Shown here piece after piece: positions 6,396-14,235 of a stretch of 19,982 nucleotides of DNA (the stretch's first letter is position 1; each line of letters starts with the position of its first letter). Position numbers and translations under genes: made by a program. The stretch lies in assembly GCA_964521105.1 (NCBI GenBank), contig CAZFPO010000046.1, forward strand, positions 1 through 19,982. Direction: 5' to 3'. Origin of the DNA: JAQUGA01 sp964521105 (lineage in GTDB: Bacteria; Bacteroidota; Bacteroidia; Bacteroidales; WCHB1-69). The notes beneath the pieces were generated by a model, which worked only from the letters and a program-made list of their open reading frames with translations, made no database searches and was not told the origin of the DNA.

Positions 6396-8273
6396 ATGAC
6401 CTTCCTTTTTAATCCTCATAAAAAACTACTTTTTCTAATAATACTTGTTTTAGGTTTTGGTTTTACATCATTTTCACAAAATGAAAAAAAACACGACTCT
6501 ATCCCTTCACCTAATTATAAGCGTGTTTCAGTAACCACTTTAGCTGATTTTACTAAAAATGAACCCAATTGGATTGAGCAGGATACAAGCATGAACTTAT
6601 TTTCGGAATACGATGCCGTTTTAAACCAAACGTTTGCCTATTCAACTTTAGGAAACCTTGGAAGTAGCCATCGAATGCTCGATTATGAAAGTAATCCTTT
6701 CGGATTTCGATTTAAAGATGTGCCATTATCGCAATATTTAATTACAAAAAACAACATCAATATTTATAAACCAACTTCACCATATACTCGAATTTATTAC
6801 ATAACAGGTTCAGGAAAACTTCAGCATTTAGGTGGAAATCACGCTCAAAAAATAAAAAATTTAACGATAGGAATTAATTTTGGAATTATTAACTCGCTGG
6901 GAATATATCAGCATCAAAAAACTAATTTATCCGGAGCCTCCGTTTATACAAACTACAAAACAGCTAATAACCGCTATGAAGCTACTTTAGTTTACTATTT
7001 TAACAAAATCAATTTACAAGAAAATGGGGGGTTAGCCAACGATTCACTTTTCGACAACAATGTTGAAACTTATCGTGCCGGAATGCCTGTAAATATAGAA
7101 AAAGCTCAAAATAAAATAGTCGATAATAACTTGTTTTTTACTCATTATTACAATTTTTCAAAATCAAACGACACCATTAATAACTTTTTTAATTGGGGTT
7201 CAATAGTTCACACGGTTGATTTTTCAAAAGGGAAGTGGATTTATAGCGAAGAAGAAATTGACAGTACTACAGCCAATATTTTTTACCGCGATTCGCTTAA
7301 TACGCTCGATTCGCTTGGATATTTATTAATTTCAAACAATTTGGAATGGCGAAATAATTTTTGTTTTAATAAAAAAACTAGAAAATTATACGCCAACATG
7401 GGAATTAATCATCAATTTATAAATGTTGGCGATTATAAATTAAGTCATACTTATCAAAATATACTGTTAAATGCTTCTTTATATTTTACATGGGATTCAA
7501 TTATAAACGCCAGATATAAAATGAATTACATGTTGTCGGGCTATGGTAAAAATGGATATGAACAAACCTTAAATTTTTCGTACAAAATTAAATCGAATAA
7601 TTCGTTAAATTTTGAATTTTTAAATCGAATTAATCCTCCATCATATTTTGTAAATAATTATCATTCAAACTATTATGAATGGCAAAATTACTTTAAACCC
7701 ACTCATGAAACAAAAATTGGGTTAATTTTCTCAACTAAATTTTCAGAGATAGGAATTGAAGCGTTAAATGTTAAAAACTATATTTATTTTAGTAAGAATT
7801 TCGTCCCAACATTGTACGACGAAAATATCAATATTTATAGAACTTGGGCAAGTATAAACTTGAAATGGAAAGTTTTAAATTCTCAAACAAAATTGACCTA
7901 TCATAAAAATAATGCCGATTCAATACTTATGTTCCCCGAATATACTATTCGAGAAAGGTTGTTTTTTATTTTTCCAATGTTTCATAATGCCATGATTGCA
8001 AATGCTGGTTTCGATTTATACTATATACCAAAATTCAAATCGACTTATTATAGTCCTTCACTCTTTAATTTTTATGTAAAAAACGATAAAGAGATTGGCA
8101 ATTATGTTTATGTCGACTTATTCGCAGGATTTAAAGTTAAACGATTTAATTTTTTTGTAAAGCTAATAAATGCTCCTAAAGGATTATTACCCTACAATTA
8201 TTACACAACGCCTAATTATCCATTGCCCGACCGTCAATTTAGAATTGGCTTTTCGTGGCGTTTTTACGACTAA
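6396..8273 (+). CDS. Putative porin (Porin_10-like outer-membrane beta-barrel)
   Basis: A 625-residue protein with an N-terminal signal peptide (KKLLFLIILVLGFGFTSFSQ, cleavage likely after SFSQ). The remainder alternates aromatic and polar residues as in transmembrane beta-strands. The last residue pairs are aromatic (RIGFSWRFYD), typical of an outer-membrane barrel. Features shared with the Bacteroidota putative-porin family are the early DSIPSPNYKR segment, the YNTLGNLGSSHRMLDYES-type region (here YSTLGNLGSSHRM) and the C-terminal FVKLINAPKGLLPYNYYTTPNYPLPDRQFRIGFSWRF block. It probably forms a channel or structural barrel; substrate unknown. It begins a tight run with the rhomboid gene (5-bp gap) and the HD gene. 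The ATG at 6391 is out of frame and stops after two codons. Confidence 0.85.
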   Translation: MTFLFNPHKKLLFLIILVLGFGFTSFSQNEKKHDSIPSPNYKRVSVTTLADFTKNEPNWIEQDTSMNLFSEYDAVLNQTFAYSTLGNLGSSHRMLDYESNPFGFRFKDVPLSQYLITKNNINIYKPTSPYTRIYYITGSGKLQHLGGNHAQKIKNLTIGINFGIINSLGIYQHQKTNLSGASVYTNYKTANNRYEATLVYYFNKINLQENGGLANDSLFDNNVETYRAGMPVNIEKAQNKIVDNNLFFTHYYNFSKSNDTINNFFNWGSIVHTVDFSKGKWIYSEEEIDSTTANIFYRDSLNTLDSLGYLLISNNLEWRNNFCFNKKTRKLYANMGINHQFINVGDYKLSHTYQNILLNASLYFTWDSIINARYKMNYMLSGYGKNGYEQTLNFSYKIKSNNSLNFEFLNRINPPSYFVNNYHSNYYEWQNYFKPTHETKIGLIFSTKFSEIGIEALNVKNYIYFSKNFVPTLYDENINIYRTWASINLKWKVLNSQTKLTYHKNNADSILMFPEYTIRERLFFIFPMFHNAMIANAGFDLYYIPKFKSTYYSPSLFNFYVKNDKEIGNYVYVDLFAGFKVKRFNFFVKLINAPKGLLPYNYYTTPNYPLPDRQFRIGFSWRFYD

Positions 8274-8278
8274 TATTA

Positions 8279-8974
8279 ATGAACAATAAAGTAACAGATA
8301 ACGAGGGTGTAAAAATTCTACTATCGACAATAGCCCCGATGGTTACCTTAGTATTAATGATTTCTGTTAAAGCTTTTGAGTCGATAAAAGGGATTTCGTT
8401 GGCAGAATATGGAATGTATCCACTAACAATAAAAGGTTTATTAGGAATAGTTACGATGCCATTTTTACACGATGACTGGAGTCATTTGTGGTCGAATGCA
8501 CTGCCATTTTTAATTATGGGCACTGCTATTTTTTACTTTTACAAAAACAATTCATGGTTAATTTTTACATTTTTTCTTTTATTTACAGGCATTTTCACCT
8601 GGTTAATTGGTCGCGAGTCGTATCATATTGGTGCTAGCGGATTGGTATATGCCATGTCGTTTTTTATTTTGGTATCGGCAATATTAAAAAAAGAGCGAAA
8701 ACTGATGGCTTTTGCATTGTTAGTAATATTTTTATATGGAAGTATTATATGGGGATTTTTTCCTGAATTTTTCCCTGATAAAAATATTTCATGGGAAGGA
8801 CATTTGTCGGGGGCAATAAGTGGTGTTTTAGCCGCATTTATATTCCGAAATAGAGGTCCGAAAGAAAAAGTTTATGAATGGGGCGAAGAGGATAGTAATG
8901 ATGACGAATTAGAAATTGATGATAAAGAAACAGAGGATAAACAAGTAGAAGAAAAAAGCTTATCCGATAGTTAG
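8279..8974 (+). CDS. Rhomboid-family intramembrane serine protease
   Basis: A 231-residue multi-span membrane protein. Rhomboids cut transmembrane segments inside the bilayer with a Ser-His dyad. The HxxxxHxxxN pattern of the second membrane helix is present exactly (H64, H69, N73). The catalytic serine is in HIGASG (S120) and the catalytic histidine in WEGHLSG (H175), in the family order. About six hydrophobic segments are visible from residue ~12 to ~200. The tail (about 205-231) is strongly acidic and probably cytoplasmic. The ATG at 8279 is chosen because the longer frame from 8255 overlaps the end of the porin gene; with this start the gap is 5 bp. Cotranscription with the porin is likely. 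Substrates are unknown. Confidence 0.9.
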   Translation: MNNKVTDNEGVKILLSTIAPMVTLVLMISVKAFESIKGISLAEYGMYPLTIKGLLGIVTMPFLHDDWSHLWSNALPFLIMGTAIFYFYKNNSWLIFTFFLLFTGIFTWLIGRESYHIGASGLVYAMSFFILVSAILKKERKLMAFALLVIFLYGSIIWGFFPEFFPDKNISWEGHLSGAISGVLAAFIFRNRGPKEKVYEWGEEDSNDDELEIDDKETEDKQVEEKSLSDS

Positions 8975-8996
8975 TAGTAATAATAAAAAACATATT

Positions 8997-9569
8997 ATGG
9001 TATTTAGAGCTGTAAAATTCGTTGCAGAAGCACACGAAGGACATTATCGAAAGGGAACAAATATTCCCTATATTTCACATTTAATGAATGTAATGAAAAT
9101 ACTTTGCGAAAACGATTGTGAAACTGAACTAATAGTTGCTGGCATATTGCACGATGTTGTGGAAGACACAACTGTTACGATTGATGTAGTGGAACGGAAA
9201 TTTGGTAAACGAGTCGCCGCGATTGTTAAAGATGCGTCAGAACCTGAAAAGGTGCAAAAAGGCGCTTCATGGAATGTGAGTTGGAAAGAAAGGAAACAAC
9301 GCAGCATAGAGTATCTAAGAACTACTGATAATCTTGATAAACTTTTAGTTTCAGCGTCTGACAAATTAGACAATGCAAGAGCTATATTGAAAGATTACGA
9401 TGAAATTGGAGACGCTTTATGGACGAGATTTAATGCAGGTAAAGAAGAACAAAAATGGTATTATCAGTCATTGGCAAAAGTTTTCTTGCAACGTGGAAAT
9501 GAATTTGGAAAACCATTGTTGAAAATAGCAAAACAATTAAATGAGACAGTTGATAATATTTTCAAATAA
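8997..9569 (+). CDS. Small HD-domain hydrolase, Mesh1/SpoT-HD-like (possible ppGpp hydrolase)
   Basis: A 190-residue single-domain protein that resembles the hydrolase half of RelA/SpoT enzymes and small alarmone hydrolases such as Mesh1. Visible signatures are RKGTNIPYISHL (H28), AGILHDVVEDTT (H52-D53 and the ED pair E56-D57) and ASDKLDNARAI (D122). These are the metal-binding residues and the ED motif used for (p)ppGpp 3'-pyrophosphate hydrolysis. No synthetase, TGS or ACT domain follows, and the length equals a stand-alone hydrolase. The gene lies 22 bp after the rhomboid gene and may share its transcript. Related HD proteins act on other nucleotides, so the ppGpp role is an inference. An attC-like hairpin element starts just after the stop. 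Confidence 0.8.
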   Translation: MVFRAVKFVAEAHEGHYRKGTNIPYISHLMNVMKILCENDCETELIVAGILHDVVEDTTVTIDVVERKFGKRVAAIVKDASEPEKVQKGASWNVSWKERKQRSIEYLRTTDNLDKLLVSASDKLDNARAILKDYDEIGDALWTRFNAGKEEQKWYYQSLAKVFLQRGNEFGKPLLKIAKQLNETVDNIFK

Positions 9570-9579
9570 TACTGATGAG

Positions 9580-9720
9580 AATAGCTACCGCTATCAGCAA
9601 GGCTTAGCACAATTGCGGGTTAGAAAGTAATTTGAAAGTTCGGAATAATTAACTTTGGCGTGGGGCGACAGGGACACGTATTTCAAAAACCGAAACTTTG
9701 CCAAGCCGCCTCCGTTATTA
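9580..9720. repeat. attC-like imperfect hairpin element (~140 bp)
   Basis: GGCTTAGCACAATTGCGG (9601-9618) aligns with the reverse complement of 9690-9707 (GGCTTGGCAAAGTTTCGG) with four mismatches. The outer flank ends in CGTTAT. Long imperfect arms, a ~60-nt middle and a terminal CGTTA recall integron attC sites, but the canonical RYYYAAC/GTTRRRY cores are not perfect and no integrase is present. It could equally be a short mobile repeat. It fills the 172-bp gap between the HD gene and the esterase. Confidence 0.45.
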
Positions 9721-9741
9721 TAAATATCAAAATAGAACTTA

Positions 9742-10710
9742 ATGAAAATAAGATATTACTTTTTATTATTTATTCTTTCTATCTTTCAATCTTTGCAAAG
9801 TCAATCAGAGATGAATAAACTTGATTTTAAATGCAATGATGGTTATTTAGATTTTTATTTATATAAACCTCAAAGCGACACTTCGGAAAATATTGCAAAG
9901 CCATTAGTAATTGTTATTCATGGTTGTTCACAAAGTGCTGCTTCAATTTCAATTCAATCGGGTTGGAATGCTTTAGCCGAAAAATATAATTTTTATGTAT
10001 TATATCCTCAACAGAAACTATTAAAAAACCCGTCAAATTGTTTTAATTGGTACTTGAGCAAAAACATCAAAAAAGATAGTGGTGAGATATTTTGTATAAA
10101 ACAAGCCATTGATTATATAAAATCGAGTTTCTTTATTGATAGCAATTCGATATTTACTTACGGAGTGTCGGCTGGTGCAATCATGTCGATGGCATTAATG
10201 TCGTGTTATCCACAACTAATTAGTGCTGGAGCATGTTTAGCTGGATTACCCTATTTTTATTCGGATAGTTTAAACTCAAAATTTTCGGGTTTCAAAAATG
10301 TTAAAAATTATTCTTCTAAAGAGTTAGAGCAATTTATATATAGCCAAAATCCAAATTATAAGGGAAAATATCCTAAACTCATTCTTATTCATGGTAAAAA
10401 AGATGTGGTGGTTCCAATTAAAAATGCGTTTTCAATAGTACGTCAATGGAAGGCTGTTCATAAAATAAATGATGAAAATTTTGTTGAAGAATTTGATTTT
10501 TTTAAATGCAAAGGATTAGTTCGGAAAGTTTTTTTCGATTCGGATAAAAGAGAAAAAATTATATTTTATGAAATGGAAAATTTAGGACATGCCATAATGG
10601 TTGACCCCGGAAAAGGTGAGGAGCAAGGTGGCGAAATTGGCTTGTTTTCGATCGATAAAGATTTCTTTAGCACCTATTGGATAGCCAAAGATTTTGGTTT
10701 AATACATTAA
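9742..10710 (+). CDS. Secreted PHB-depolymerase/feruloyl-esterase-type alpha/beta hydrolase
   Basis: A 322-residue protein with a signal peptide (MKIRYYFLLFILSIFQSLQSQS). It has the alpha/beta-hydrolase layout of the PHB depolymerase/LpqC esterase family: an early VIVIHGCSQSAAS oxyanion segment with a Cys, the nucleophile elbow YGVSAGAIMS (S143), a late LIHGKKDVVVP strand (D221) and LGHAIMVDPG (H283). All three triad residues are present in the expected order. Family members cleave short polyester or aromatic/acetyl esters outside the cytoplasm; the substrate cannot be told from sequence. It is convergent with the response regulator gene, with 7 bp between the stop codons. No clear TAnnTTTG promoter is seen in the 170 bp upstream. 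Confidence 0.87.
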   Translation: MKIRYYFLLFILSIFQSLQSQSEMNKLDFKCNDGYLDFYLYKPQSDTSENIAKPLVIVIHGCSQSAASISIQSGWNALAEKYNFYVLYPQQKLLKNPSNCFNWYLSKNIKKDSGEIFCIKQAIDYIKSSFFIDSNSIFTYGVSAGAIMSMALMSCYPQLISAGACLAGLPYFYSDSLNSKFSGFKNVKNYSSKELEQFIYSQNPNYKGKYPKLILIHGKKDVVVPIKNAFSIVRQWKAVHKINDENFVEEFDFFKCKGLVRKVFFDSDKREKIIFYEMENLGHAIMVDPGKGEEQGGEIGLFSIDKDFFSTYWIAKDFGLIH

Positions 10711-10717
10711 ATAGGCT

Positions 10718-11881
10718 TTATCTTTTTAATGGAGCAGCATATAAAATAACATCATCTTTAGTGATTTTTTTATCACATAAAATCACTAAACGTTCTATCA
10801 CATTTCTAAGTTCACGAATATTTCCCGTCCAATTTATTTTCTGTAATTCTTCAATTGCCTCCTGATTAATTTCAACAATAGGTTTTCCTTGCGACTGGCA
10901 AATATCATCAATAAAGTGTCGTGCTAAAATTGGAATGTCGTCAAGGCGGTCGTTGAGTGTTGGAACATGAATAATAATTACACTTAACCGATGATATAAA
11001 TCTTCGCGAAAGTTTTTCTTTTCAATTTCTTCAACAAGATTTTTATTAGTGGCGGCAATAACTCTTACGTTTACGTTAATCTCTTTTTCGCCACCCACTC
11101 TGGTTATTTTGTTTTCTTGCAGAGCACGTAAAACCTTAGCCTGAGCGGATAAACTCATGTCGCCAATTTCGTCTAAAAACAAAGTTCCACCATCAGCCAG
11201 TTCAAAATTTCCTTTTTTCTGTTTTATAGCCGAAGTAAAAGACCCTTTTTCATGCCCAAAAAGTTCACTTTCAATTAGTTCGGAAGGTATGGCAGCACAA
11301 TTAACTTCGATAAAAGGTTGATTAACTCTGTTACTTTTTTCATGGAGCCAATGTGCTACAAGTTCTTTTCCTGTTCCATTCTCGCCGGTAATAAGAACCC
11401 TTGCATCACTAGATGCAACGCGTTCAATCATATTTTTGATATCAGAGATTGCTTTGGAGTTACCAATCATCTCATATTTTTGACTGACTTTGCGTTTTAG
11501 AATTTTGGTTTCAGTCATCAAATTCGACTTATCCATGGCATTCCGAACGGTAACCAACAACCGATTTAAATCAAAGGGCTTAGAAATATAATCAAAAGCC
11601 CCTTTTTTAATTGCTTCAACGGCTGTATCAATGGTTCCATGTCCCGAAATCATTACCACAGGAGTATCAATTGTTTTATTTAGTTCTTCGAGTACTTCTA
11701 AGCCATCCATTCCAGGCATTTTTATGTCGCAAAGTATTAAATCGAACTTTTCGTTTTGAACAATTTCCAAGGCTTTAACACCATTTTCGGCGTCCATCAC
11801 TTCATATTTTTCGTATTCTAAAATATCTTTTAATGTTCTGCGAATACTAATTTCATCATCAACAACTAATATTTTATACAT
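10718..11881 (-). CDS. NtrC-family sigma-54 response regulator lacking a C-terminal HTH
   Basis: A 387-residue protein. The receiver domain (1-~120) has D8/D9, the phospho-acceptor D52 in CDIKMPG, S79 and K101. The AAA+ domain (~135-370) has Walker A GENGTGKE (166-173), Walker B TLFLDE (D237, E238), and sensor and arginine-finger segments. The sigma-54 contact loop, normally GAFTGA, reads GSFTSA (213-218). The protein ends shortly after ELRNVIERLVILCDKK, without the Fis-type helix-turn-helix that NtrC proteins use to bind DNA (usual length ~450). I recall Bacteroidota homologues of similar short length, so this may be a natural subfamily rather than a truncation. ATG at 11881 is preferred to TTG at 11887. 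No histidine kinase is adjacent. Confidence 0.92.
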   Translation of the reverse strand: MYKILVVDDEISIRRTLKDILEYEKYEVMDAENGVKALEIVQNEKFDLILCDIKMPGMDGLEVLEELNKTIDTPVVMISGHGTIDTAVEAIKKGAFDYISKPFDLNRLLVTVRNAMDKSNLMTETKILKRKVSQKYEMIGNSKAISDIKNMIERVASSDARVLITGENGTGKELVAHWLHEKSNRVNQPFIEVNCAAIPSELIESELFGHEKGSFTSAIKQKKGNFELADGGTLFLDEIGDMSLSAQAKVLRALQENKITRVGGEKEINVNVRVIAATNKNLVEEIEKKNFREDLYHRLSVIIIHVPTLNDRLDDIPILARHFIDDICQSQGKPIVEINQEAIEELQKINWTGNIRELRNVIERLVILCDKKITKDDVILYAAPLKR

Positions 11882-11990
11882 AAGCAAACCTGTTTTAAAC
11901 TTTGTGTAAAATTAGTAAAACTTTGTTTGGAAATGAATGTAGTAACAATAATATTGACTATTTTATAAATTTTACATTTGATTTTTTTTT

Positions 11991-12117
11991 CATCAGCAGA
12001 GTCTCCAGCATGGGACTCTGTTGATTATCCTATAATCAGCGATAGCACCGCTGAAACGATTAAATGTTTCTATATCAAGTCGTTGAGAAGATTTGAAACG
12101 AATATTTATTTTGGATT
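11991..12117. repeat. Repeat A, copy 1: CAGAGTC palindrome plus 59-bp tail
   Basis: It begins CATCAGCAGAGTCTCC. The CAGAGTC (11997-12003)/GACTCTG (12014-12020) arms form a hairpin, then GATTATCC and a tail from 12059 to 12117. The tail reappears with one mismatch at 12558-12616. Non-coding; located between the response regulator and aroA. Confidence 0.8.
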
Positions 12118-12121
12118 TTTT

Positions 12122-12212
12122 CATCAGCAGAGTCTCCGAATGGGACTCTGTTGATTATCCCATAAAGATCGATAGTATTGCCGAAACGGTTAAATGTTTC
12201 TATATCATGTAG
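12122..12212. repeat. Repeat A, copy 2 (front part)
   Basis: It repeats CATCAGCAGAGTCTCC, the TGGGACTCTGTTGATTATCC arm and TTAAATGTTTCTATATCA of copy 1, 131 bp downstream. The stem arms are CAGAGTC (12128-12134) and GACTCTG (12144-12150). The loop differs by a couple of bases. It stops matching near 12212. Confidence 0.75.
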
Positions 12213-12311
12213 TTCTGTTTTTTAAATTTCCTGTAGACTAATTTTGATTTATATTTCAATCATGGAAATATTACTTCTACATTTTGAAAAATACAATTTG
12301 CAAATTAAGCA

Positions 12312-12494
12312 GGTGCGGAGCACCGTTATATCTGTAAAAAACCAATATGAGGAAAAATGGAGGTGCAGAGCACCGAACTATCGAATAAAACAAGAATTTG
12401 TTTTATTATCACATGCTTCTACAATAGAACGGTGCGATGCACCTTTGGTTATTATTTTTCTCTTTATTTTACAAAGAGGGCGGTGCGATGCACC
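12312..12494. repeat. Cluster of four GGTGC-nnn-GCACC palindromes
   Basis: Perfect 5-bp stems with 3-nt loops lie at 12312-12324 (loop GGA), 12362-12374 (AGA), 12431-12443 (GAT) and 12482-12494 (GAT). TTAAGC stands just before the first (12305-12310) and just after the last (12495-12500). No reading frame of interest crosses them. Confidence 0.85.
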
Positions 12495-12532
12495 TTAAGC
12501 TGAATCGTAATATTTTTTCTGCCATTTAACCA

Positions 12533-12616
12533 GAATCAGCCAATGAATCGCTAAACAATTAAATGTTTCTATATCAAGTTGTTGAGAAGATTTGAAACGA
12601 ATATTTATTTTGGATT
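12533..12616. repeat. Repeat A, copy 3 (tail part)
   Basis: Positions 12558-12616 equal 12059-12117 except for one base, and the similarity weakens upstream to about 12533 (AATCAGC). The front with the CAGAGTC palindrome is missing, so copies 2 and 3 together look like one repeat split by the GGTGC cluster. Confidence 0.75.
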
Positions 12617-12890
12617 AAGCTGCTCTTTCAGAGCGAAGTTTACTGCTTATATCTTCAGCCCAGAAGCCATGCTTCTGGTTGAAGTAAATTCAGGCTTTCA
12701 GCCTGAAAATTTAGTGATAGTCGCTACTCATAAATTGTTTTCGCAACATGGTTTAATTAAGCGACTTTTATATGTAAAATTAATTTATCTTATAAATTAA
12801 GCAGTCTGAAAGACTGCATTATTTCATCACGAGGCATCGCCTCGTGTTATGTAAACCAAACAACAAAGTCGCTCTGAAAGAGCAGCTTAA
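12615..12890. repeat. REP-like palindrome cluster bounded by inverted TTAAGCTGCTCTTTCAGAGCGA
   Basis: The outer ends TTAAGCTGCTCTTTCAGAGC (12615-12634) and the complement at 12871-12890 are inverted copies. Inside and at the ends are perfect palindromes with 3-nt loops: GCTCT-TTC-AGAGC (12622-12634), CCAGAAGC-CAT-GCTTCTGG (12660-12678), TCAGGCT-TTC-AGCCTGA (12690-12706), GCAGTCT-GAA-AGACTGC (12801-12817), CACGAGGC-ATC-GCCTCGTG (12828-12846) and GCTCT-GAA-AGAGC (12871-12883). The architecture resembles REP/BIME elements mobilised by RAYT-type transposases; no such gene is in the window. Confidence 0.8.
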
Positions 12891-12981
12891 GTCAGTGATA
12901 GCTTATTTGAAACTATTAAATCCAAAAAGTAAAGTAGTTCGATTTTTAAGATATCCTAATGCTTTATTTGGGTAAAAAAAC

Positions 12982-14223
12982 TTATTTTTGTAAACCTTTC
13001 AAATCTCGAAAAAAATCAGGATAAGATTTTGAAACACATTCAGCATTTTGAATTATTACTTCATTATTAGCTCCCAAAGCCGCAACTGCCAATGCCATAG
13101 CCATGCGATGATCGTGATGCGAATCCACTTTCCCACCATGAACCATTCCGCCAACGACTAGCATCAAATCGTCAAAAATTTCAATTTTAATTCCGAGTTT
13201 AGTAAACTCTTCTTTTAAAGCTATTCCACGGTTACTTTCTTTATGTTTTAATCGCGAAACTCCTTTAATTTTTGAAGTGCCCATGCAATATGAGGCTAAA
13301 GCAACTAAAGGTGGAAACAAATCGGGACAATCGGTAGCATCAAATTCAAACGGAGCTAATTTGCTTTTTTGAATTTCTAATTTTTCATTATTCCAACGAT
13401 GGTTAACTCCAACTTGTTTTAAAACGTTTAACAATTGAATGTCTGATTGTTTGCTGTTATTATTTAATCCATTAATTGAAACATTGCCAGCAATTGAAGC
13501 TGCAACAATTATAAAACTAGCATTACTCCAATCGCCTTCAATTGTATAATTTTGTGGTATATAATTTTGATTACCCTTTACTTTGAATTCACTAAAATCG
13601 GTATTTGATTCAATATCAATTCCAAATTTGTTTAAAACACTTATTGTGAGAGAAATATAGGGTTTACTTTTTAAGTTTTCGACATAAATAACCGAATTTC
13701 GAGAAACACAAGGTAAAGCCATCAACAAGCCCGTTAATACTTGTGAACTTTCGTTACCAATTATTTTTGCTCTATTTGCAACAAGCTTTCCACTTATGCT
13801 TAAAGGAAGTGAATTTTGATTAAATGATGAATCAATTCCAAACTTTGATAAATTATCGGTTAAAGTATTAATTGGGCGACTAATAAGTGTTTTATTCCCA
13901 GTTAGAAAATGTTTTTCTCCAGTTAATCCGATAATTGGAGCAAACATACGCAGAGCTAAAGCAGACTCACCAAAATTAAATTCATTTGAAGTGGAATTAA
14001 TACCGCCAGAAACTCTAATTTTATTATGGTCGTATATTATTTTTGCTCCAAGTTGTTCGGCAATTTTTATAGCCACTTTTGCATCCTCGCAAAACGAAGG
14101 ATTTAAAATTGTGGTTTCGCCATCTGCTAATAAAGCTGCAGCAATCACTCGTTGCATCTCACTTTTTGATGGTGGTATCGTTAATTCGCCTTTAATTGAC
14201 GATGATTTTATGGTAATATCCAT
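12982..14223 (-). CDS. aroA: 3-phosphoshikimate 1-carboxyvinyltransferase (EPSP synthase)
   Basis: A 413-residue enzyme that joins phosphoenolpyruvate to shikimate-3-phosphate, step 6 of the shikimate pathway, in the cytoplasm. Recognisable elements are the N-terminal PPSKSEMQR substrate-binding segment, GESALALRMFAPI (the Bacteroidota variant of the GNAGTAMR loop), NESSQVLTGLLMALP, the catalytic aspartate region DATDCPDLFPPLVALA, RLKHKESNRG (catalytic Glu) and the C-terminal DSHHDHRMAMALAVAALG. Length is slightly below the usual ~430, with no obvious gap in motifs. It is the last gene of the minus-strand operon, 12 bp after aroD. The GESALALR loop differs from the classical sequence near the glyphosate contact, so inhibitor sensitivity should not be assumed. 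Confidence 0.95.
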   Translation of the reverse strand: MDITIKSSSIKGELTIPPSKSEMQRVIAAALLADGETTILNPSFCEDAKVAIKIAEQLGAKIIYDHNKIRVSGGINSTSNEFNFGESALALRMFAPIIGLTGEKHFLTGNKTLISRPINTLTDNLSKFGIDSSFNQNSLPLSISGKLVANRAKIIGNESSQVLTGLLMALPCVSRNSVIYVENLKSKPYISLTISVLNKFGIDIESNTDFSEFKVKGNQNYIPQNYTIEGDWSNASFIIVAASIAGNVSINGLNNNSKQSDIQLLNVLKQVGVNHRWNNEKLEIQKSKLAPFEFDATDCPDLFPPLVALASYCMGTSKIKGVSRLKHKESNRGIALKEEFTKLGIKIEIFDDLMLVVGGMVHGGKVDSHHDHRMAMALAVAALGANNEVIIQNAECVSKSYPDFFRDLKGLQK

Positions 14224-14235
14224 TCTGCTAATTAA

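Larger units (their letters stand above)
11882..12981. other. 1.1-kb gene-free region upstream of the response regulator and downstream of aroA
   Basis: No credible coding sequence on either strand. Its content is the repeat A copies, the GGTGC palindromes and the REP-like cluster listed separately. About 110 bp at the left end (11882-11990) must contain the response-regulator promoter, but no clear TAnnTTTG box facing it is visible. From 12891 to 12981 I see nothing distinct. Confidence 0.6.

Noticed and set aside
12244..12498. 84-codon open frame across the GGTGC palindromes
   Set aside because: It is made of repeat sequence, has no family resemblance, and the palindromes explain the conservation better.
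12579..12800. 73-codon open frame across the REP-like cluster
   Set aside because: It runs through several palindromes and through repeat A; no protein features.
11991..12890. Possible CRISPR array
   Set aside because: Repeats differ in sequence and spacing, spacers are irregular and no cas genes are in the window.
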